NCBI GenBank assembly: GCA_029866325.1
Contig: JARWZO010000001.1
Location: 1-35,523 of the forward strand
Reading direction: 5' to 3'
DNA from: Fluviicola sp.
GTDB taxonomy: Bacteria; Bacteroidota; Bacteroidia; Flavobacteriales_D; Crocinitomicaceae
Length of the DNA: 35,523 nucleotides
Part shown: positions 1 through 9,816 of the stretch, piece after piece
Position numbering within the stretch: the first letter of the stretch is position 1
How the letters are laid out: every line of letters begins with the position of its first letter
Program-made: the position numbers and the translations under genes
The notes under the pieces: model-generated
Seen by the model: the letters and a program-made list of their open reading frames with translations, nothing else
The model's database searches: none
Told to the model about the DNA's origin: nothing

Positions 1-2814
1 CGTGGTGCTGATGCTCCAGATAATGAAACGGCTCGTGGTATTATTGATAAATTATTCTTTAGTGATAAGCGTTATGATTTAGGAGAAGTTGGTCGTTACA
101 AAATCAACAGAAAACTAGAACACGCTATTCCTATCGAGAAAAAAGTTTTAACAAAACAAGATATCATTGAAATCATCAAATACTTAGTTCGTTTAACGAA
201 TGCTAAGGCAGAGATTGATGATATTGATCACTTATCAAACCGTCGTGTCCGTACAGTTGGAGAACAATTGTATGCACAATTTGGTGTTGGTTTAGCTCGT
301 ATGGCTCGTACTATTCGTGAAAGAATGAACGTTCGTGACAACGAGGTATTTACACCAGTTGATTTGATTAATGCACGTACACTTTCTTCAGTAATTAACT
401 CATTCTTTGGTACATCTCAGTTATCTCAATTCTTAGATCAAACGAATCCGCTTTCTGAAATTACGCACAAACGTCGTATTTCAGCATTAGGACCCGGAGG
501 TTTAAGTAGAGAAAGAGCTGGTTTTGAGGTTCGTGACGTACACTATTCTCACTACGGTCGTTTATGTACTATTGAAACACCAGAAGGACCAAACATTGGT
601 TTGATTTCAACACTTTGCGTTCATGCTGCTATTAATGATATGGGTTTCATTGAAACTCCTTATCATAAAGTAACAAATGGTAGAGTGAATATACACGAGC
701 ATCAATATATGAGTGCTGAGGAAGAAGAAGAAAAGAAAATTGCACAATCTAATACTCCAATTGACGATAAAGGAAACTTCCTTGAAGAGAAAATTGTAAG
801 TAGAGATACAGGTGATTTCCCAATTTTGGATAAAGCAGATGTTCAATTTATGGACGTTGCTCCTAACCAAATTGTTGGTTTATCAGCTTCTTTAATTCCT
901 TTCTTAGAGCATGATGATGCTAACCGTGCTTTGATGGGATCGAATATGCAACGTCAGGCTGTGCCATTGATTAGAATGGATGCACCAATTGTTGGTACTG
1001 GATTAGAAGCTAAAGCAGCATTAGATGCTCGTATTCAAATTCACGCAGATGGAAATGGAGTTGTAGAATTTGTTGATTCTAGAGAAATTCATATTAGATA
1101 CGATAGAAACGACGAAGACAGATTGATTTCTTTTCATGATGATTTGATTATCTATAAACTTGCTAAGTTCATCAAAACCAACCAATCAACTTGTATTAAC
1201 CTACGTCCTGCTGTTAAAAAAGGTCAACACGTTAAAAAAGGTGATTTCTTAACCGAAGGGTATGCTACTCAAAATGGAGAATTAGCTTTAGGTAGAAACT
1301 TGGTGGTTGCATTTATGCCCTGGAAAGGTTACAACTTTGAGGATGCAATTGTAATTAATGAAAAAGTTGTTAGAGAAGATTTATTTACTTCTTTACACAT
1401 TGATGAATATGAATTAGAGGTTAGGGACACTAAACTTGGAGAAGAAGAATTAACTTCTGACATTCCTAATGTAAGTGAAGAAGCTACTAAAGATCTTGAT
1501 GAGCATGGTATTATTAGAATTGGTGCTACCATTAAAGAAGGCGATATTCTAATTGGAAAAATTACTCCTAAAGGAGAAAGTGATCCAACACCAGAAGAAA
1601 AATTATTGCGTGCCATCTTTGGAGACAAAGCAGGTGATGCAAAAGATGCTTCTTTAAAAGCTCCAAACGGAACTGAAGGTACTGTAATTGATAAAAAACT
1701 ATTCCAAAGAGCTAAGAAAGATAAAAACTCAAAAGTTCGTGAAAAAGCTGCTTTAGAGAAAGTTGAAAAAGCTCACCATATTGTTGTTGCTGATTTAAAA
1801 GAGCAATTAGTTGGAAAATTAACTATCCTTTTAAGAGAAAAAACTTCTGCTGGCGTTACTAATAGCTATGGAGAAACTTTAATTGGTAAAGGCGTTAAAT
1901 TCAACTCTAAAAATCTTCAAACTTTAGATGTTCAAGGTATTAATCCTTTGGGCTGGACTGGTGAAGAAAAAGTTGACCAAGCCATCAATACTTTATTACA
2001 CAACTACACTATTAAGTATAACGAAGAGTTAGGTAGATTTAAAAGAGAGAAATTCAATATTTCAATTGGTGATGAATTACCAGCTGGTGTCTTGAAACTT
2101 GCCAAAGTTTACTTGGCTGTTAAACGTAAGTTGAAAGTGGGTGATAAAATGGCGGGTCGTCACGGAAATAAAGGTATTGTTGCTAAAATTGTACGTGCAG
2201 AGGATATGCCATTTATGGAAGATGGAACACCAGTCGATATTGTGTTGAATCCATTGGGTGTACCTAGTCGTATGAACTTAGGACAGATTTATGAAACCAT
2301 TTTAGGTTGGACTGGTTTGAAATTAGGTAGAAAATATGCAACGCCAATTTTTGATGGTGCAAGCACTACTGAAATTGAAGACTTGTGTAAAGAGGCTGGA
2401 ATTCCTTTGAACGGTCACACACATCTATATGATGGAGAGACTGGAGAAAGATTCCACCAAAAAGCAACTGTAGGGGTTATCTATGTGATTAAACTACACC
2501 ATATGGTGGATGATAAAATGCACGCTCGTAGCATTGGACCATACAGTTTGATTACACAACAACCGCTTGGTGGTAAAGCACAATTTGGAGGTCAAAGATT
2601 TGGTGAGATGGAGGTTTGGGCATTGGAAGCATTTGGTGCTGCGAATATCCTACAAGAAATCTTGACTGTGAAGTCGGATGACGTAATGGGTCGTGCGAAA
2701 GCTTACGAATCCATCGTTAAAGGAGACAACATTCCTGAACCGGGAATCCCAGAATCATTCAACGTATTGTTGCATGAGTTGAGAGGTCTTGGTTTAAGTA
2801 TCTCCATGGATTAA
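1..2814 (+). CDS. rpoB: DNA-directed RNA polymerase subunit beta (5' truncated by window)
   Basis: Catalytic beta subunit of RNA polymerase, which forms the active-site cleft with beta'. The reading frame is open from base 1, and 937 codons are present; roughly the N-terminal quarter lies upstream of the window. The ATG at 268 is internal, because the codons before it still read as RpoB. Visible signatures are the rifampicin region ([14 protein letters not shown], then [13 protein letters not shown]), the [10 protein letters not shown] block, the GYNFEDAI block, [12 protein letters not shown], and the C-terminal clamp segment ending in [20 protein letters not shown]. rpoC follows after 64 bp, so the two are co-transcribed. 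Codon use is notably AT-rich up to about base 2100 (TTA for leucine, many AGA for arginine) and differs from rpoC. Identity is certain. Confidence 0.99.
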   Translation, partial: RGADAPDNETARGIIDKLFFSDKRYDLGEVGRYKINRKLEHAIPIEKKVLTKQDIIEIIKYLVRLTNAKAEIDDIDHLSNRRVRTVGEQLYAQFGVGLARMARTIRERMNVRDNEVFTPVDLINARTLSSVINSFFGTSQLSQFLDQTNPLSEITHKRRISALGPGGLSRERAGFEVRDVHYSHYGRLCTIETPEGPNIGLISTLCVHAAINDMGFIETPYHKVTNGRVNIHEHQYMSAEEEEEKKIAQSNTPIDDKGNFLEEKIVSRDTGDFPILDKADVQFMDVAPNQIVGLSASLIPFLEHDDANRALMGSNMQRQAVPLIRMDAPIVGTGLEAKAALDARIQIHADGNGVVEFVDSREIHIRYDRNDEDRLISFHDDLIIYKLAKFIKTNQSTCINLRPAVKKGQHVKKGDFLTEGYATQNGELALGRNLVVAFMPWKGYNFEDAIVINEKVVREDLFTSLHIDEYELEVRDTKLGEEELTSDIPNVSEEATKDLDEHGIIRIGATIKEGDILIGKITPKGESDPTPEEKLLRAIFGDKAGDAKDASLKAPNGTEGTVIDKKLFQRAKKDKNSKVREKAALEKVEKAHHIVVADLKEQLVGKLTILLREKTSAGVTNSYGETLIGKGVKFNSKNLQTLDVQGINPLGWTGEEKVDQAINTLLHNYTIKYNEELGRFKREKFNISIGDELPAGVLKLAKVYLAVKRKLKVGDKMAGRHGNKGIVAKIVRAEDMPFMEDGTPVDIVLNPLGVPSRMNLGQIYETILGWTGLKLGRKYATPIFDGASTTEIEDLCKEAGIPLNGHTHLYDGETGERFHQKATVGVIYVIKLHHMVDDKMHARSIGPYSLITQQPLGGKAQFGGQRFGEMEVWALEAFGAANILQEILTVKSDDVMGRAKAYESIVKGDNIPEPGIPESFNVLLHELRGLGLSISMD

Positions 2815-2819
2815 TTCCC

Positions 2820-2841
2820 GTCTCGATAGCTATCGGAATCG
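2820..2841. repeat. Short palindrome in the rpoB-rpoC gap
   Basis: The 64-bp spacer between rpoB and rpoC holds the perfect core CGATAGCTATCG (2824-2835) with flanking bases that partly pair. I know this palindrome as common between genes in Bacteroidota. It has no T-tract and is unlikely to terminate transcription. It might be an RNA processing or stability hairpin within the rpoBC message. Confidence 0.5.
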
Positions 2842-2878
2842 GAAAAATTTGTCGAATTGATTTAAAGAAAACAATAGA

Positions 2879-5800
2879 ATGGCTTACAGAAAAGAAACAC
2901 CAAAAAAACAGAGCGCCTTTAACAAGATTACGATCTCGTTGGCTTCTCCGGAGTTAATTCTTGAGCAATCAAGTGGTGAGGTACTCAAGCCTGAAACGAT
3001 TAACTATCGTACTTACAAACCGGAACGCGACGGATTATTCTGTGAGCGTATCTTCGGTCCTGTAAAAGATTACGAGTGCCATTGTGGTAAATACAAACGT
3101 ATCCGATACAAAGGAATTGTTTGTGACCGTTGTGGGGTTGAAGTGACAGAGAAAAAAGTACGTCGCGAGCGCATGGGACACATTTCATTGGTGGTTCCTG
3201 TAGCACATATCTGGTACTTCCGTTCATTGCCGAATAAAATCGGTTACATGTTAGGATTGCCAACCAAAAAATTGGATCAAATCATCTATTACGAGCGTTA
3301 CGTTGTTATTCAAGTAGGTATCGCTACTAACTTGGATGGTTCGTCATTGACCGAAAAAGAATTCTTAACGGAAGAAGAGTACCTGGATATCTTGGATACA
3401 CTTCCACGTGAGAACCAATACTTGGAAGATACGGATCCGAACAAGTTCATCGCCAAAATGGGTGCGGAAGCATTGTACGATTTGTTGCGTAAAATGAACT
3501 TGGACCAATTGTCGTATGACTTACGTCACCAAGCAAGCAACGAAACTTCCGTGCAACGTAAACACGAAGCATTGAAGCGTTTGCAAGTGGTAGAGGCCAT
3601 GCGCGAATCTCAAACACGTATCGAAAACCGTCCTGAATGGATGATCGTGAAAGTAGTTCCGGTAATTCCACCTGAATTGCGTCCGCTCGTTCCACTAGAT
3701 GGTGGTCGTTTCGCGACTTCGGATTTGAACGACCTTTACCGTCGTGTAATTATCCGTAACAACCGTTTGAAACGATTGATCGAGATCAAAGCGCCGGAAG
3801 TAATCTTGCGTAATGAGAAACGTATGTTGCAAGAGGCTGTCGATTCATTGTTCGATAACTCACGTAAAGCATCTGCTGTTAAGACAGAATCAAACCGTCC
3901 GTTGAAATCCCTTTCCGATTCATTGAAAGGTAAACAAGGTCGTTTCCGTCAAAACTTGTTGGGTAAACGTGTGGATTATTCAGCACGTTCGGTAATTGTT
4001 GTTGGACCGGATTTGAAATTGCACGAGTGTGGTTTGCCGAAAGACATGGCTGCCGAGCTTTACAAACCGTTTATCATCCGTAAGATGATTGAACGTGGTA
4101 TTGTAAAAACCGTAAAATCTGCTAAGAAAATCGTTGACCGTAAAGAGCCGGTAGTTTGGGATATCCTTGAAAACGTATTGAAAGGACACCCTGTACTACT
4201 TAACCGTGCTCCTACGCTTCACCGTTTGGGTATTCAGGCGTTCCAGCCGAAATTGATTGAAGGAAAAGCAATTCGTTTGCACCCGTTGGTAACAACAGCC
4301 TTCAACGCCGATTTCGATGGTGACCAGATGGCGGTTCACTTACCATTGGGTAATGCCGCAATTTTGGAAGCGCAATTGTTGATGCTCGCATCGCACAATA
4401 TTTTGAACCCTGCCAATGGTGCTCCGATTGCCGTACCTTCTCAGGATATGGTCTTGGGTCTTTATTACATTACAAAAGGTCGCACAAGCACAGCAGATCA
4501 CAAAGTAAAAGGTGAAGGTGGATTGTTCTACTCTCCTTCTGAAGTGATCATTGCTCACAACGAAGGAAAACTGGATATGCACGCACCGATCAAGGTGAAA
4601 TCGTATGATTTGAACGAGGCGGGGGTTCCTACCTTGATGATGATCGATACTACTTGTGGTCGTGTGTTGTTTAATGAAGTGGTGCCGCGCGAAGTTGGTT
4701 TCATCAATGATGTATTGACCAAAAAAGCGTTGCGTGACATTATCGGACACGTATTGAAAGTTTGCGGAACCGCTAAAACAGCGAAATTCCTGGATGATAT
4801 CAAAGAATTGGGTTACCAAATGGCCTTCAGAGGTGGTTTGTCGTTCAACTTGGAAGATATTATCATCCCGAAAGAAAAAGAAGTATTGGTTGCCAAAGCG
4901 GAAGCTGACGTAAAAGACGTAATGATGAATTACAACATGGGTCTTATTACGAACAACGAACGTTACAACCAAATCATTGATATCTGGACGCACACCAACT
5001 CGCGTTTGACGCACACGTTGATGGAGCAATTGAAGAATGACAACCAAGGATTCAACTCCATCTACATGATGTTTGACTCCGGGGCACGTGGTTCCAAAGA
5101 GCAAATCCGTCAGCTGTCAGGTATGCGTGGATTGATGGCGAAACCGCAAAAATCAGGTGCTTCGGCGCAAGAGATTATTGAGAACCCGATCCTTTCCAAC
5201 TTTAAGGAAGGTCTTTCGATCCTTGAATACTTTATCTCAACTCACGGTGCTCGTAAAGGTTTGGCCGATACGGCATTGAAAACAGCCGATGCAGGTTACT
5301 TGACTCGTCGTTTGGTGGATGTTGCACAAGATGTGGTGATCAACGTTGACGACTGTGGTACATTGCGTGGACTCATTGCTACGGCTTTGAAGAAAAACGA
5401 TGACGTGGTTGAACCGTTGTATGACCGTATCGTTGGACGTACTTCCGTACACGATATCTTCCATCCTGATACCGAAGAACTAATTGTTCCCGCAGGAGAA
5501 TTGATTACCGAAGTTGTAGGTGAAACCATCGACAAAGCCGGAATCGAGGAAGTAGAAATCCGTTCGGTATTGACGTGTGAAATGCGCCGTGGTGTATGTT
5601 CGAAATGTTATGGTCGTAACTTGGCTACACACCGTCCTGCTCAGGAAGGTGATGCGGTTGGAGTTATTGCTGCACAATCGATCGGTGAGCCGGGTACACA
5701 GTTGACGCTTCGTACATTCCACGTGGGTGGTACGGCTTCGAATATTGCTGATGAGTCTGACTTGAAAGCAAAATCTGCCGGAAAACTTGAAATCGACGAA

Positions 5801-7162
5801 TTGCGTACGATTGAGCGTAAAGGCGCTGACGGTACGATGAAAACAATCGTTGTTGGACGTTCTGCCGAATTGAAAATTACCGATCCTAAAACAGGTGTAT
5901 TGTTAATGACATCAAACGTACCTTATGGTGCAGAGATGATGTTGACAGCTCCTCTAACCGTGAAAAAAGGTGATGTGATTTGTAAATGGGACCAGTATAA
6001 TGCTGTTATCATTTCCGAAGTTTCAGGTAAAGTTGTGTTTGAAAACATTATTGACGGTGTTACTTACCGTGAAGAGGTGGATGAGCAAACAGGATTTACC
6101 GAGAAAGTAATCATCGAATCGCGTGATAAAAAGAAAAACCCTGCAATCCACATCGTTGATCCTAAGACGAAAGAAGTGTTACGTGAATACAACATTCCGG
6201 TTGACTCACACATTTCTGTTAACGAAGGTGACAAAGCAGAAGAAGGTGTGATCTTGGTGAAAATTCCACGTGTAGCCGGTAAAACCGGGGATATCACGGG
6301 TGGTCTTCCACGTGTAACGGAGTTATTCGAAGCACGTAACCCATCTAACCCTGCTGTGGTTTCTGAAATCGACGGTATCGTTGAATTCGGTAAAATCAAA
6401 CGTGGTAACCGTGAAATTCAGGTGACATCGAAAAATGCCGATGTACGTAAATACTTGGTACCGCTTTCAAAACACATTCTTGTACAAGAAAATGACTTCG
6501 TTCGTGCCGGTCAGCCGTTATCCGACGGTGCGATTACACCAAACGATATCTTGAACATTCAAGGTCCTACGAAAGTACAAGAGTACATTGTAAACGAAAT
6601 CCAAGAGGTTTACCGTTTGCAAGGGGTGAAAATCAACGACAAACACTTCGAAGTAATTGTGCGTCAGATGATGTTGAAAGTGGAAATCGTTGACGCAGGA
6701 GATACGCGTTTCTTGGAAGGACAATCGGTTCACAAAGCCGACTTCATGGAAGAAAACGATTCGATCTACGGAATGAAAGTTGTTGTAGATTCAGGTGATT
6801 CTCCAGAATTGCGTGCAGGTATGATTGTAACCGCTCGTAGATTGCGTGATGAAAACTCACAATTGAAACGTGCCGATAAACAATTGGTTGAATCGCGTGA
6901 TGCAGTTCCTGCTACATCTACTCCATTGTTGCAAGGTATCACACGTGCGTCATTGCAAACTCAGTCGTTCATCTCAGCTGCGTCCTTCCAGGAAACAACG
7001 AAAGTATTGAACGAAGCTGCGATCTCCGGAAAAGAAGATCATTTGTTAGGCTTGAAAGAAAACGTGATCGTTGGTCACTTGATCCCGGCCGGTACAGGTG
7101 TTCGCAAATTCCAAAAAGTGATTGTTGCGAATCAAGAAGAATTAGACGCTATTCAAGCGTAA
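2879..7162 (+). CDS. rpoC: DNA-directed RNA polymerase subunit beta'
   Basis: The beta' subunit of RNA polymerase, 1427 aa, a normal length for Bacteroidota. The Mg2+-binding catalytic loop NADFDGDQ begins at residue 476, with the three aspartates at 478, 480 and 482. The N-terminal zinc site uses C67, C69, C82 and C85. A second cysteine cluster ([15 protein letters not shown]) lies near residue 900, and the trigger-loop region follows with [18 protein letters not shown]. The C-terminus ends in the short acidic tail [10 protein letters not shown]. The ATG is preceded by an A-rich stretch with no Shine-Dalgarno, as is usual in this phylum. The gene uses CGT and TTG codons heavily, as expected for a highly expressed gene. 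Its last coding bases, 7103-7144, recur exactly at 8538-8579. Transcription ends at the hairpin at 7182-7215. Confidence 0.99.
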   Translation: MAYRKETPKKQSAFNKITISLASPELILEQSSGEVLKPETINYRTYKPERDGLFCERIFGPVKDYECHCGKYKRIRYKGIVCDRCGVEVTEKKVRRERMGHISLVVPVAHIWYFRSLPNKIGYMLGLPTKKLDQIIYYERYVVIQVGIATNLDGSSLTEKEFLTEEEYLDILDTLPRENQYLEDTDPNKFIAKMGAEALYDLLRKMNLDQLSYDLRHQASNETSVQRKHEALKRLQVVEAMRESQTRIENRPEWMIVKVVPVIPPELRPLVPLDGGRFATSDLNDLYRRVIIRNNRLKRLIEIKAPEVILRNEKRMLQEAVDSLFDNSRKASAVKTESNRPLKSLSDSLKGKQGRFRQNLLGKRVDYSARSVIVVGPDLKLHECGLPKDMAAELYKPFIIRKMIERGIVKTVKSAKKIVDRKEPVVWDILENVLKGHPVLLNRAPTLHRLGIQAFQPKLIEGKAIRLHPLVTTAFNADFDGDQMAVHLPLGNAAILEAQLLMLASHNILNPANGAPIAVPSQDMVLGLYYITKGRTSTADHKVKGEGGLFYSPSEVIIAHNEGKLDMHAPIKVKSYDLNEAGVPTLMMIDTTCGRVLFNEVVPREVGFINDVLTKKALRDIIGHVLKVCGTAKTAKFLDDIKELGYQMAFRGGLSFNLEDIIIPKEKEVLVAKAEADVKDVMMNYNMGLITNNERYNQIIDIWTHTNSRLTHTLMEQLKNDNQGFNSIYMMFDSGARGSKEQIRQLSGMRGLMAKPQKSGASAQEIIENPILSNFKEGLSILEYFISTHGARKGLADTALKTADAGYLTRRLVDVAQDVVINVDDCGTLRGLIATALKKNDDVVEPLYDRIVGRTSVHDIFHPDTEELIVPAGELITEVVGETIDKAGIEEVEIRSVLTCEMRRGVCSKCYGRNLATHRPAQEGDAVGVIAAQSIGEPGTQLTLRTFHVGGTASNIADESDLKAKSAGKLEIDELRTIERKGADGTMKTIVVGRSAELKITDPKTGVLLMTSNVPYGAEMMLTAPLTVKKGDVICKWDQYNAVIISEVSGKVVFENIIDGVTYREEVDEQTGFTEKVIIESRDKKKNPAIHIVDPKTKEVLREYNIPVDSHISVNEGDKAEEGVILVKIPRVAGKTGDITGGLPRVTELFEARNPSNPAVVSEIDGIVEFGKIKRGNREIQVTSKNADVRKYLVPLSKHILVQENDFVRAGQPLSDGAITPNDILNIQGPTKVQEYIVNEIQEVYRLQGVKINDKHFEVIVRQMMLKVEIVDAGDTRFLEGQSVHKADFMEENDSIYGMKVVVDSGDSPELRAGMIVTARRLRDENSQLKRADKQLVESRDAVPATSTPLLQGITRASLQTQSFISAASFQETTKVLNEAAISGKEDHLLGLKENVIVGHLIPAGTGVRKFQKVIVANQEELDAIQA

Positions 7163-7181
7163 TTCAAAATAAGTTAAAAAG

Positions 7182-7215
7182 AACCCTTCTCTGCTTCGGT
7201 AGGGGAGGGTTTTTT
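7182..7215 (+). terminator. rpoC intrinsic terminator (copy 1)
   Basis: A 13-bp stem (7182-7194 with 7199-7211) is closed by a C(UUCG)G tetraloop and followed by six T residues. It starts 20 bp after the rpoC stop and is a strong Rho-independent terminator. A near-identical copy, with one substitution inside the stem, stands at 9609-9644 after the T9SS-sorted protein gene. Confidence 0.93.
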
Positions 7216-7282
7216 GTTGGAATCGTATATTGGTTGAAAACATTCTGCATTTGTGAAAACGGTTGAGGCTTTTTTTTGATTG

Positions 7283-8359
7283 CTAATTAGAAATAAGTGT
7301 CAAGATTCCTAATAAAACGGCCAGGGATAGAACAACAAGTAACGCGCGTTTCGCATAACTTTTTTCGCGTTGACTTTCCCGCTTAAAAAGGCTGAAAATA
7401 GCCCAAAAACCAAAGAATACAATAATTGCGATACCACCCCATCCAACGATAGCCGCCAACGCCAACTGCCCGGTGTAACAATAGATTTGACAAGACAAAA
7501 CGCCAATTCCAACCATGGCTGCTAACATAACTACGATTATCAGTAGAAGCCAACAAATTATTGCCCAACCGGGCAAAATGTATGGGTCTTCAACAGTCGG
7601 TTGTTGTGCTGCTCCAAGGGCAAACATGGCTGCTGTAGAAGCCATGCTCACTCCAAGTAAGGCGTTGGATTTAACACGTGGTTCTTTGCTGTAGAGGTGC
7701 AAAATAGAAAAGCCCCCGACGGTCGTAAATGCAATTGGAAGGAGTGATGCATGGATGAATTCTGAAAAAAAACCGCCTAAGAAGTAAGCAATACCTGAAC
7801 TTATAACGGTTAATACACCGATAGTAAATTGCGCTTGACGCACGTTTTTCGCGGCCCATATTCGCATGTTGCGCCGTCGAGAACCTCTAGCAATCATTGG
7901 GTACAATAATGTAATACTTAAAGTCAACAACAACCACGGAGATTTCTGTTTGATCGCTGATTCAATCTTCGAATTGGTATTCGTTTTGTTGGATGATGCC
8001 TTTTTTTCCTGTTCCTTATAAACCGTTTTTTCTTCATTTACCTCCTGTTTTACACCGGCAGATTGGCTCAGAACAGTTAATGTTTCTGCTGGAGTTCTTA
8101 AACTATCACTACCCGGGTCTGTCTCGGTTTTAGTGAAAACTTCATTTCTAGAGTCATCATTCTTTGGCGGTGTTGACTTATTTTCCGTTTGTTTTAAGCG
8201 TAATTTTTCAGATGTTGATTCATTATTAGGTAAGCGTTTATTCCAAAAAACGGTATATCCTTTTCTGTACATTCGCTTTTCAATATGAAGCGATTGGCAT
8301 CCTGAAACCGTCAATAGAATTGCAATAAGAATAGTTGATTTAATAGGTTTCATTGTCAT
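7283..8359 (-). CDS. Lipoprotein with C-terminal multi-pass membrane domain, function unknown
   Basis: A 358-aa protein that I do not recognise. It begins with a lipoprotein signal peptide (lipobox LTVSGC, cysteine near residue 21). The motif IEKRMYRKGY follows, then a low-complexity, charged and Ser/Thr-rich linker (about residues 45-135). The C-terminal half has about six hydrophobic segments: around 140-157, 178-195, 203-222, 233-248, 264-290 and 298-323, plus a final one near 340-356. Two in-frame ATGs six bases apart (8359 and 8353) could serve as start. It is convergent with rpoC and shares the short gap that holds the rpoC terminator. Lipoprotein signal plus linker plus membrane domain is an odd build, because lipidation would anchor the N-terminus outside the inner membrane. 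It belongs to the insert between the two terminator copies. That it is a gene is fairly sure; function is unknown. Confidence 0.8.
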   Translation of the reverse strand: MTMKPIKSTILIAILLTVSGCQSLHIEKRMYRKGYTVFWNKRLPNNESTSEKLRLKQTENKSTPPKNDDSRNEVFTKTETDPGSDSLRTPAETLTVLSQSAGVKQEVNEEKTVYKEQEKKASSNKTNTNSKIESAIKQKSPWLLLTLSITLLYPMIARGSRRRNMRIWAAKNVRQAQFTIGVLTVISSGIAYFLGGFFSEFIHASLLPIAFTTVGGFSILHLYSKEPRVKSNALLGVSMASTAAMFALGAAQQPTVEDPYILPGWAIICWLLLIIVVMLAAMVGIGVLSCQIYCYTGQLALAAIVGWGGIAIIVFFGFWAIFSLFKRESQREKSYAKRALLVVLSLAVLLGILTLISN

Positions 8360-8537
8360 CTGTTGTTGGTGATTAATAGAATGGTATAACTATCAAGTTG
8401 TTTTTTTACAGCAATTTTTTGTCCTTACCAGCAAAACCAAAACCAAACCCAATACTAATCTACTAAAAGTATTTCTGATTTTCATAAGCCATTTTCTTTG
8501 GGTAAAAACAATCGTTTCACTCGTTTGATAAGTCTCA
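8360..8537. other. Intergenic stretch upstream of two divergent accessory genes
   Basis: AT-rich spacer between the minus-strand lipoprotein gene and the copied rpoC tail. I see no open frame and no clear hairpin in it. It presumably holds the minus-strand promoter, but no good TAnnTTTG box is evident. Confidence 0.4.
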
Positions 8538-8599
8538 CGCAAATTCCAAAAAGTGATTGTTGCGAATCAAGAAGAATTACATGCAATTCAAGATAAGTT
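8538..8599 (+). pseudogene. Duplicated 3' end of rpoC (fragment)
   Basis: Bases 8538-8579 are identical over 42 bp to 7103-7144 and encode, in the rpoC frame, [14 protein letters not shown] (RpoC residues 1409-1422). The next 20 bases still align to the rpoC tail with three substitutions and an 11-bp deletion that looks like slippage between two ATTCAA repeats. This removes the stop codon. Identity ends near 8599. There is no rpoC sequence upstream of 8538, so this is a detached tail, not a second gene. It lies just before the T9SS-protein gene, and two possible starts for that gene (TTG 8557, ATG 8581) fall inside it. Confidence 0.9.
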
Positions 8600-8661
8600 T
8601 TTTGTTAAAACCAATTCCAACCATTTTGATTTGTGAGAATCAATTACGAAACGTTCCCCCT

Positions 8662-9552
8662 GTGAAACAATTTTATATACTATTAGTATTACTCTCTTTT
8701 TCTCAACTTCATGCTCAACAAATCACGTATCAGCCTTTTCATGAAGGAACTACTACATGGTTGCACGAAAATATGATTCCTTGGGTACAAGGAGGAGGTG
8801 CTGACTCTTATTTCTATAGAACGATTTGGTCCGGTGATACAGTTATAAATGCGACACATTATACACGAATCTTTCGCGGAGTAACTTATGCTGGGGGAAT
8901 CAGGCAAGACATTCCCAATCAAAAGGTGTATTTTGTAAATACTGCGGGGATAGAGTTTGATATTTCAATCAGTCATTTTTTAGAAGTTGGAGATTCTATT
9001 CAGGTGACTCCGGCATTAAGTAACGCATTCTCTGTGAATAGCGGTTTTGTAATGGATAATTCTATTGACTGGCTAATTGTTCATGCAAAAGATTCCGTTC
9101 AAGTGAATGCTTTAGAATACAGGGTTGACTATGCATTCGCTCCTGCTAATAGTCCCAATAATCCGCCAATTAGATATACAGGTGGAAGGGGATTCAATGA
9201 GTATTATGATTTGGGATCTGGTTGGTTTATACGTTGCTACAAAGAAGAAGATTCGGTGATTTATGGTGTTGCTTGGGAATTGGCTCCTTGGTTTCAAAGT
9301 TGTTTGGCTTCAATTCAAGAAGAAGAAATCAATGTGACCATTTCACCAAATCCCTCGTCGGGAAAATATCAGTTGACTTTTGGCGATAACAAATCGTTCA
9401 CGTATGAAGTGGTAGATGTATATGGGAAAAGAATCGTTTCGTTAACCGATGATCCGGAACTTGATTTGACGGAATTTCCCTCCGGAATTTATGTTGTTTG
9501 CATATCCGGCTTTGAAGGAACGGAAAGGAAATATAAGATAGTCAAGGAGTAA
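8662..9552 (+). CDS. Secreted protein with T9SS type A C-terminal sorting domain
   Basis: A 296-aa protein probably exported by Sec and then to the cell surface by the type IX (Por) system. I choose the GTG at 8662 because it gives a compact signal peptide (MKQFYILLVL LSFSQLHAQQ) with a clean cleavage site after HAQ. Longer in-frame starts at 8581 (ATG) and 8557 (TTG) would place the n-region inside the copied rpoC tail and add about 30 residues. The central region (about 30-210) has no motif I can name. The C-terminal 75 residues carry the Por sorting signature: ISPNPSSGKYQL, YEVVDVYGKRI, then DLTEFPSGIYVVCI and a basic end. A copy of the rpoC terminator follows 57 bp after the stop. Confidence 0.85.
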   Translation: MKQFYILLVLLSFSQLHAQQITYQPFHEGTTTWLHENMIPWVQGGGADSYFYRTIWSGDTVINATHYTRIFRGVTYAGGIRQDIPNQKVYFVNTAGIEFDISISHFLEVGDSIQVTPALSNAFSVNSGFVMDNSIDWLIVHAKDSVQVNALEYRVDYAFAPANSPNNPPIRYTGGRGFNEYYDLGSGWFIRCYKEEDSVIYGVAWELAPWFQSCLASIQEEEINVTISPNPSSGKYQLTFGDNKSFTYEVVDVYGKRIVSLTDDPELDLTEFPSGIYVVCISGFEGTERKYKIVKE

Positions 9553-9608
9553 AATGGGGTTGAGCTGTTAATACTCAGACTTCAATCTGGTGTAAGATGT
9601 TCAACGAA

Positions 9609-9644
9609 AAACCCTTCTCTGCTTCGGTAGGGAAGGGTTTTTTT
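9609..9644 (+). terminator. Intrinsic terminator, copy of the rpoC terminator
   Basis: A 14-bp stem (9609-9622 with 9627-9640) with the same UUCG tetraloop as the rpoC terminator, followed by seven T residues. The left arm and loop are identical to copy 1. In the right arm one G is replaced by A, which turns a G-U pair into A-U and keeps the stem intact. It terminates the T9SS-protein gene. Confidence 0.9.
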
Positions 9645-9667
9645 GAGGAGCAATTTCAAAAAGGGTG

Positions 9668-9735
9668 TTCGGGAATTCGGGTGTTCGGGATCATCCATAG
9701 GCTGACACGGTATTCCGAACACCCGAATTCCCGAA
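9668..9735. repeat. Long inverted repeat (24-bp arms)
   Basis: Arms 9668-9691 and 9712-9735 pair over 24 bp with about one mismatch and a 20-bp spacer. Each arm holds GTGTTCGG and an EcoRI-type GAATTC. It follows the terminator at 9609 and precedes the protease gene. No coding sequence is present. It is a REP-like palindrome or a back-up bidirectional terminator. Confidence 0.75.
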
Positions 9736-9816
9736 TTTCATTTTAAAAAATTCGGACAACAACGAATTAACAATCTGCAAGAACCGTAAATCAGCTATTT
9801 CCACTAAATTTCCGTC

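Noticed and set aside
4340-5104. A 254-codon open frame antisense to rpoC
   Set aside because: Its composition mirrors rpoC codon bias; long antisense frames are usual opposite highly biased genes, and the translation shows no domain.
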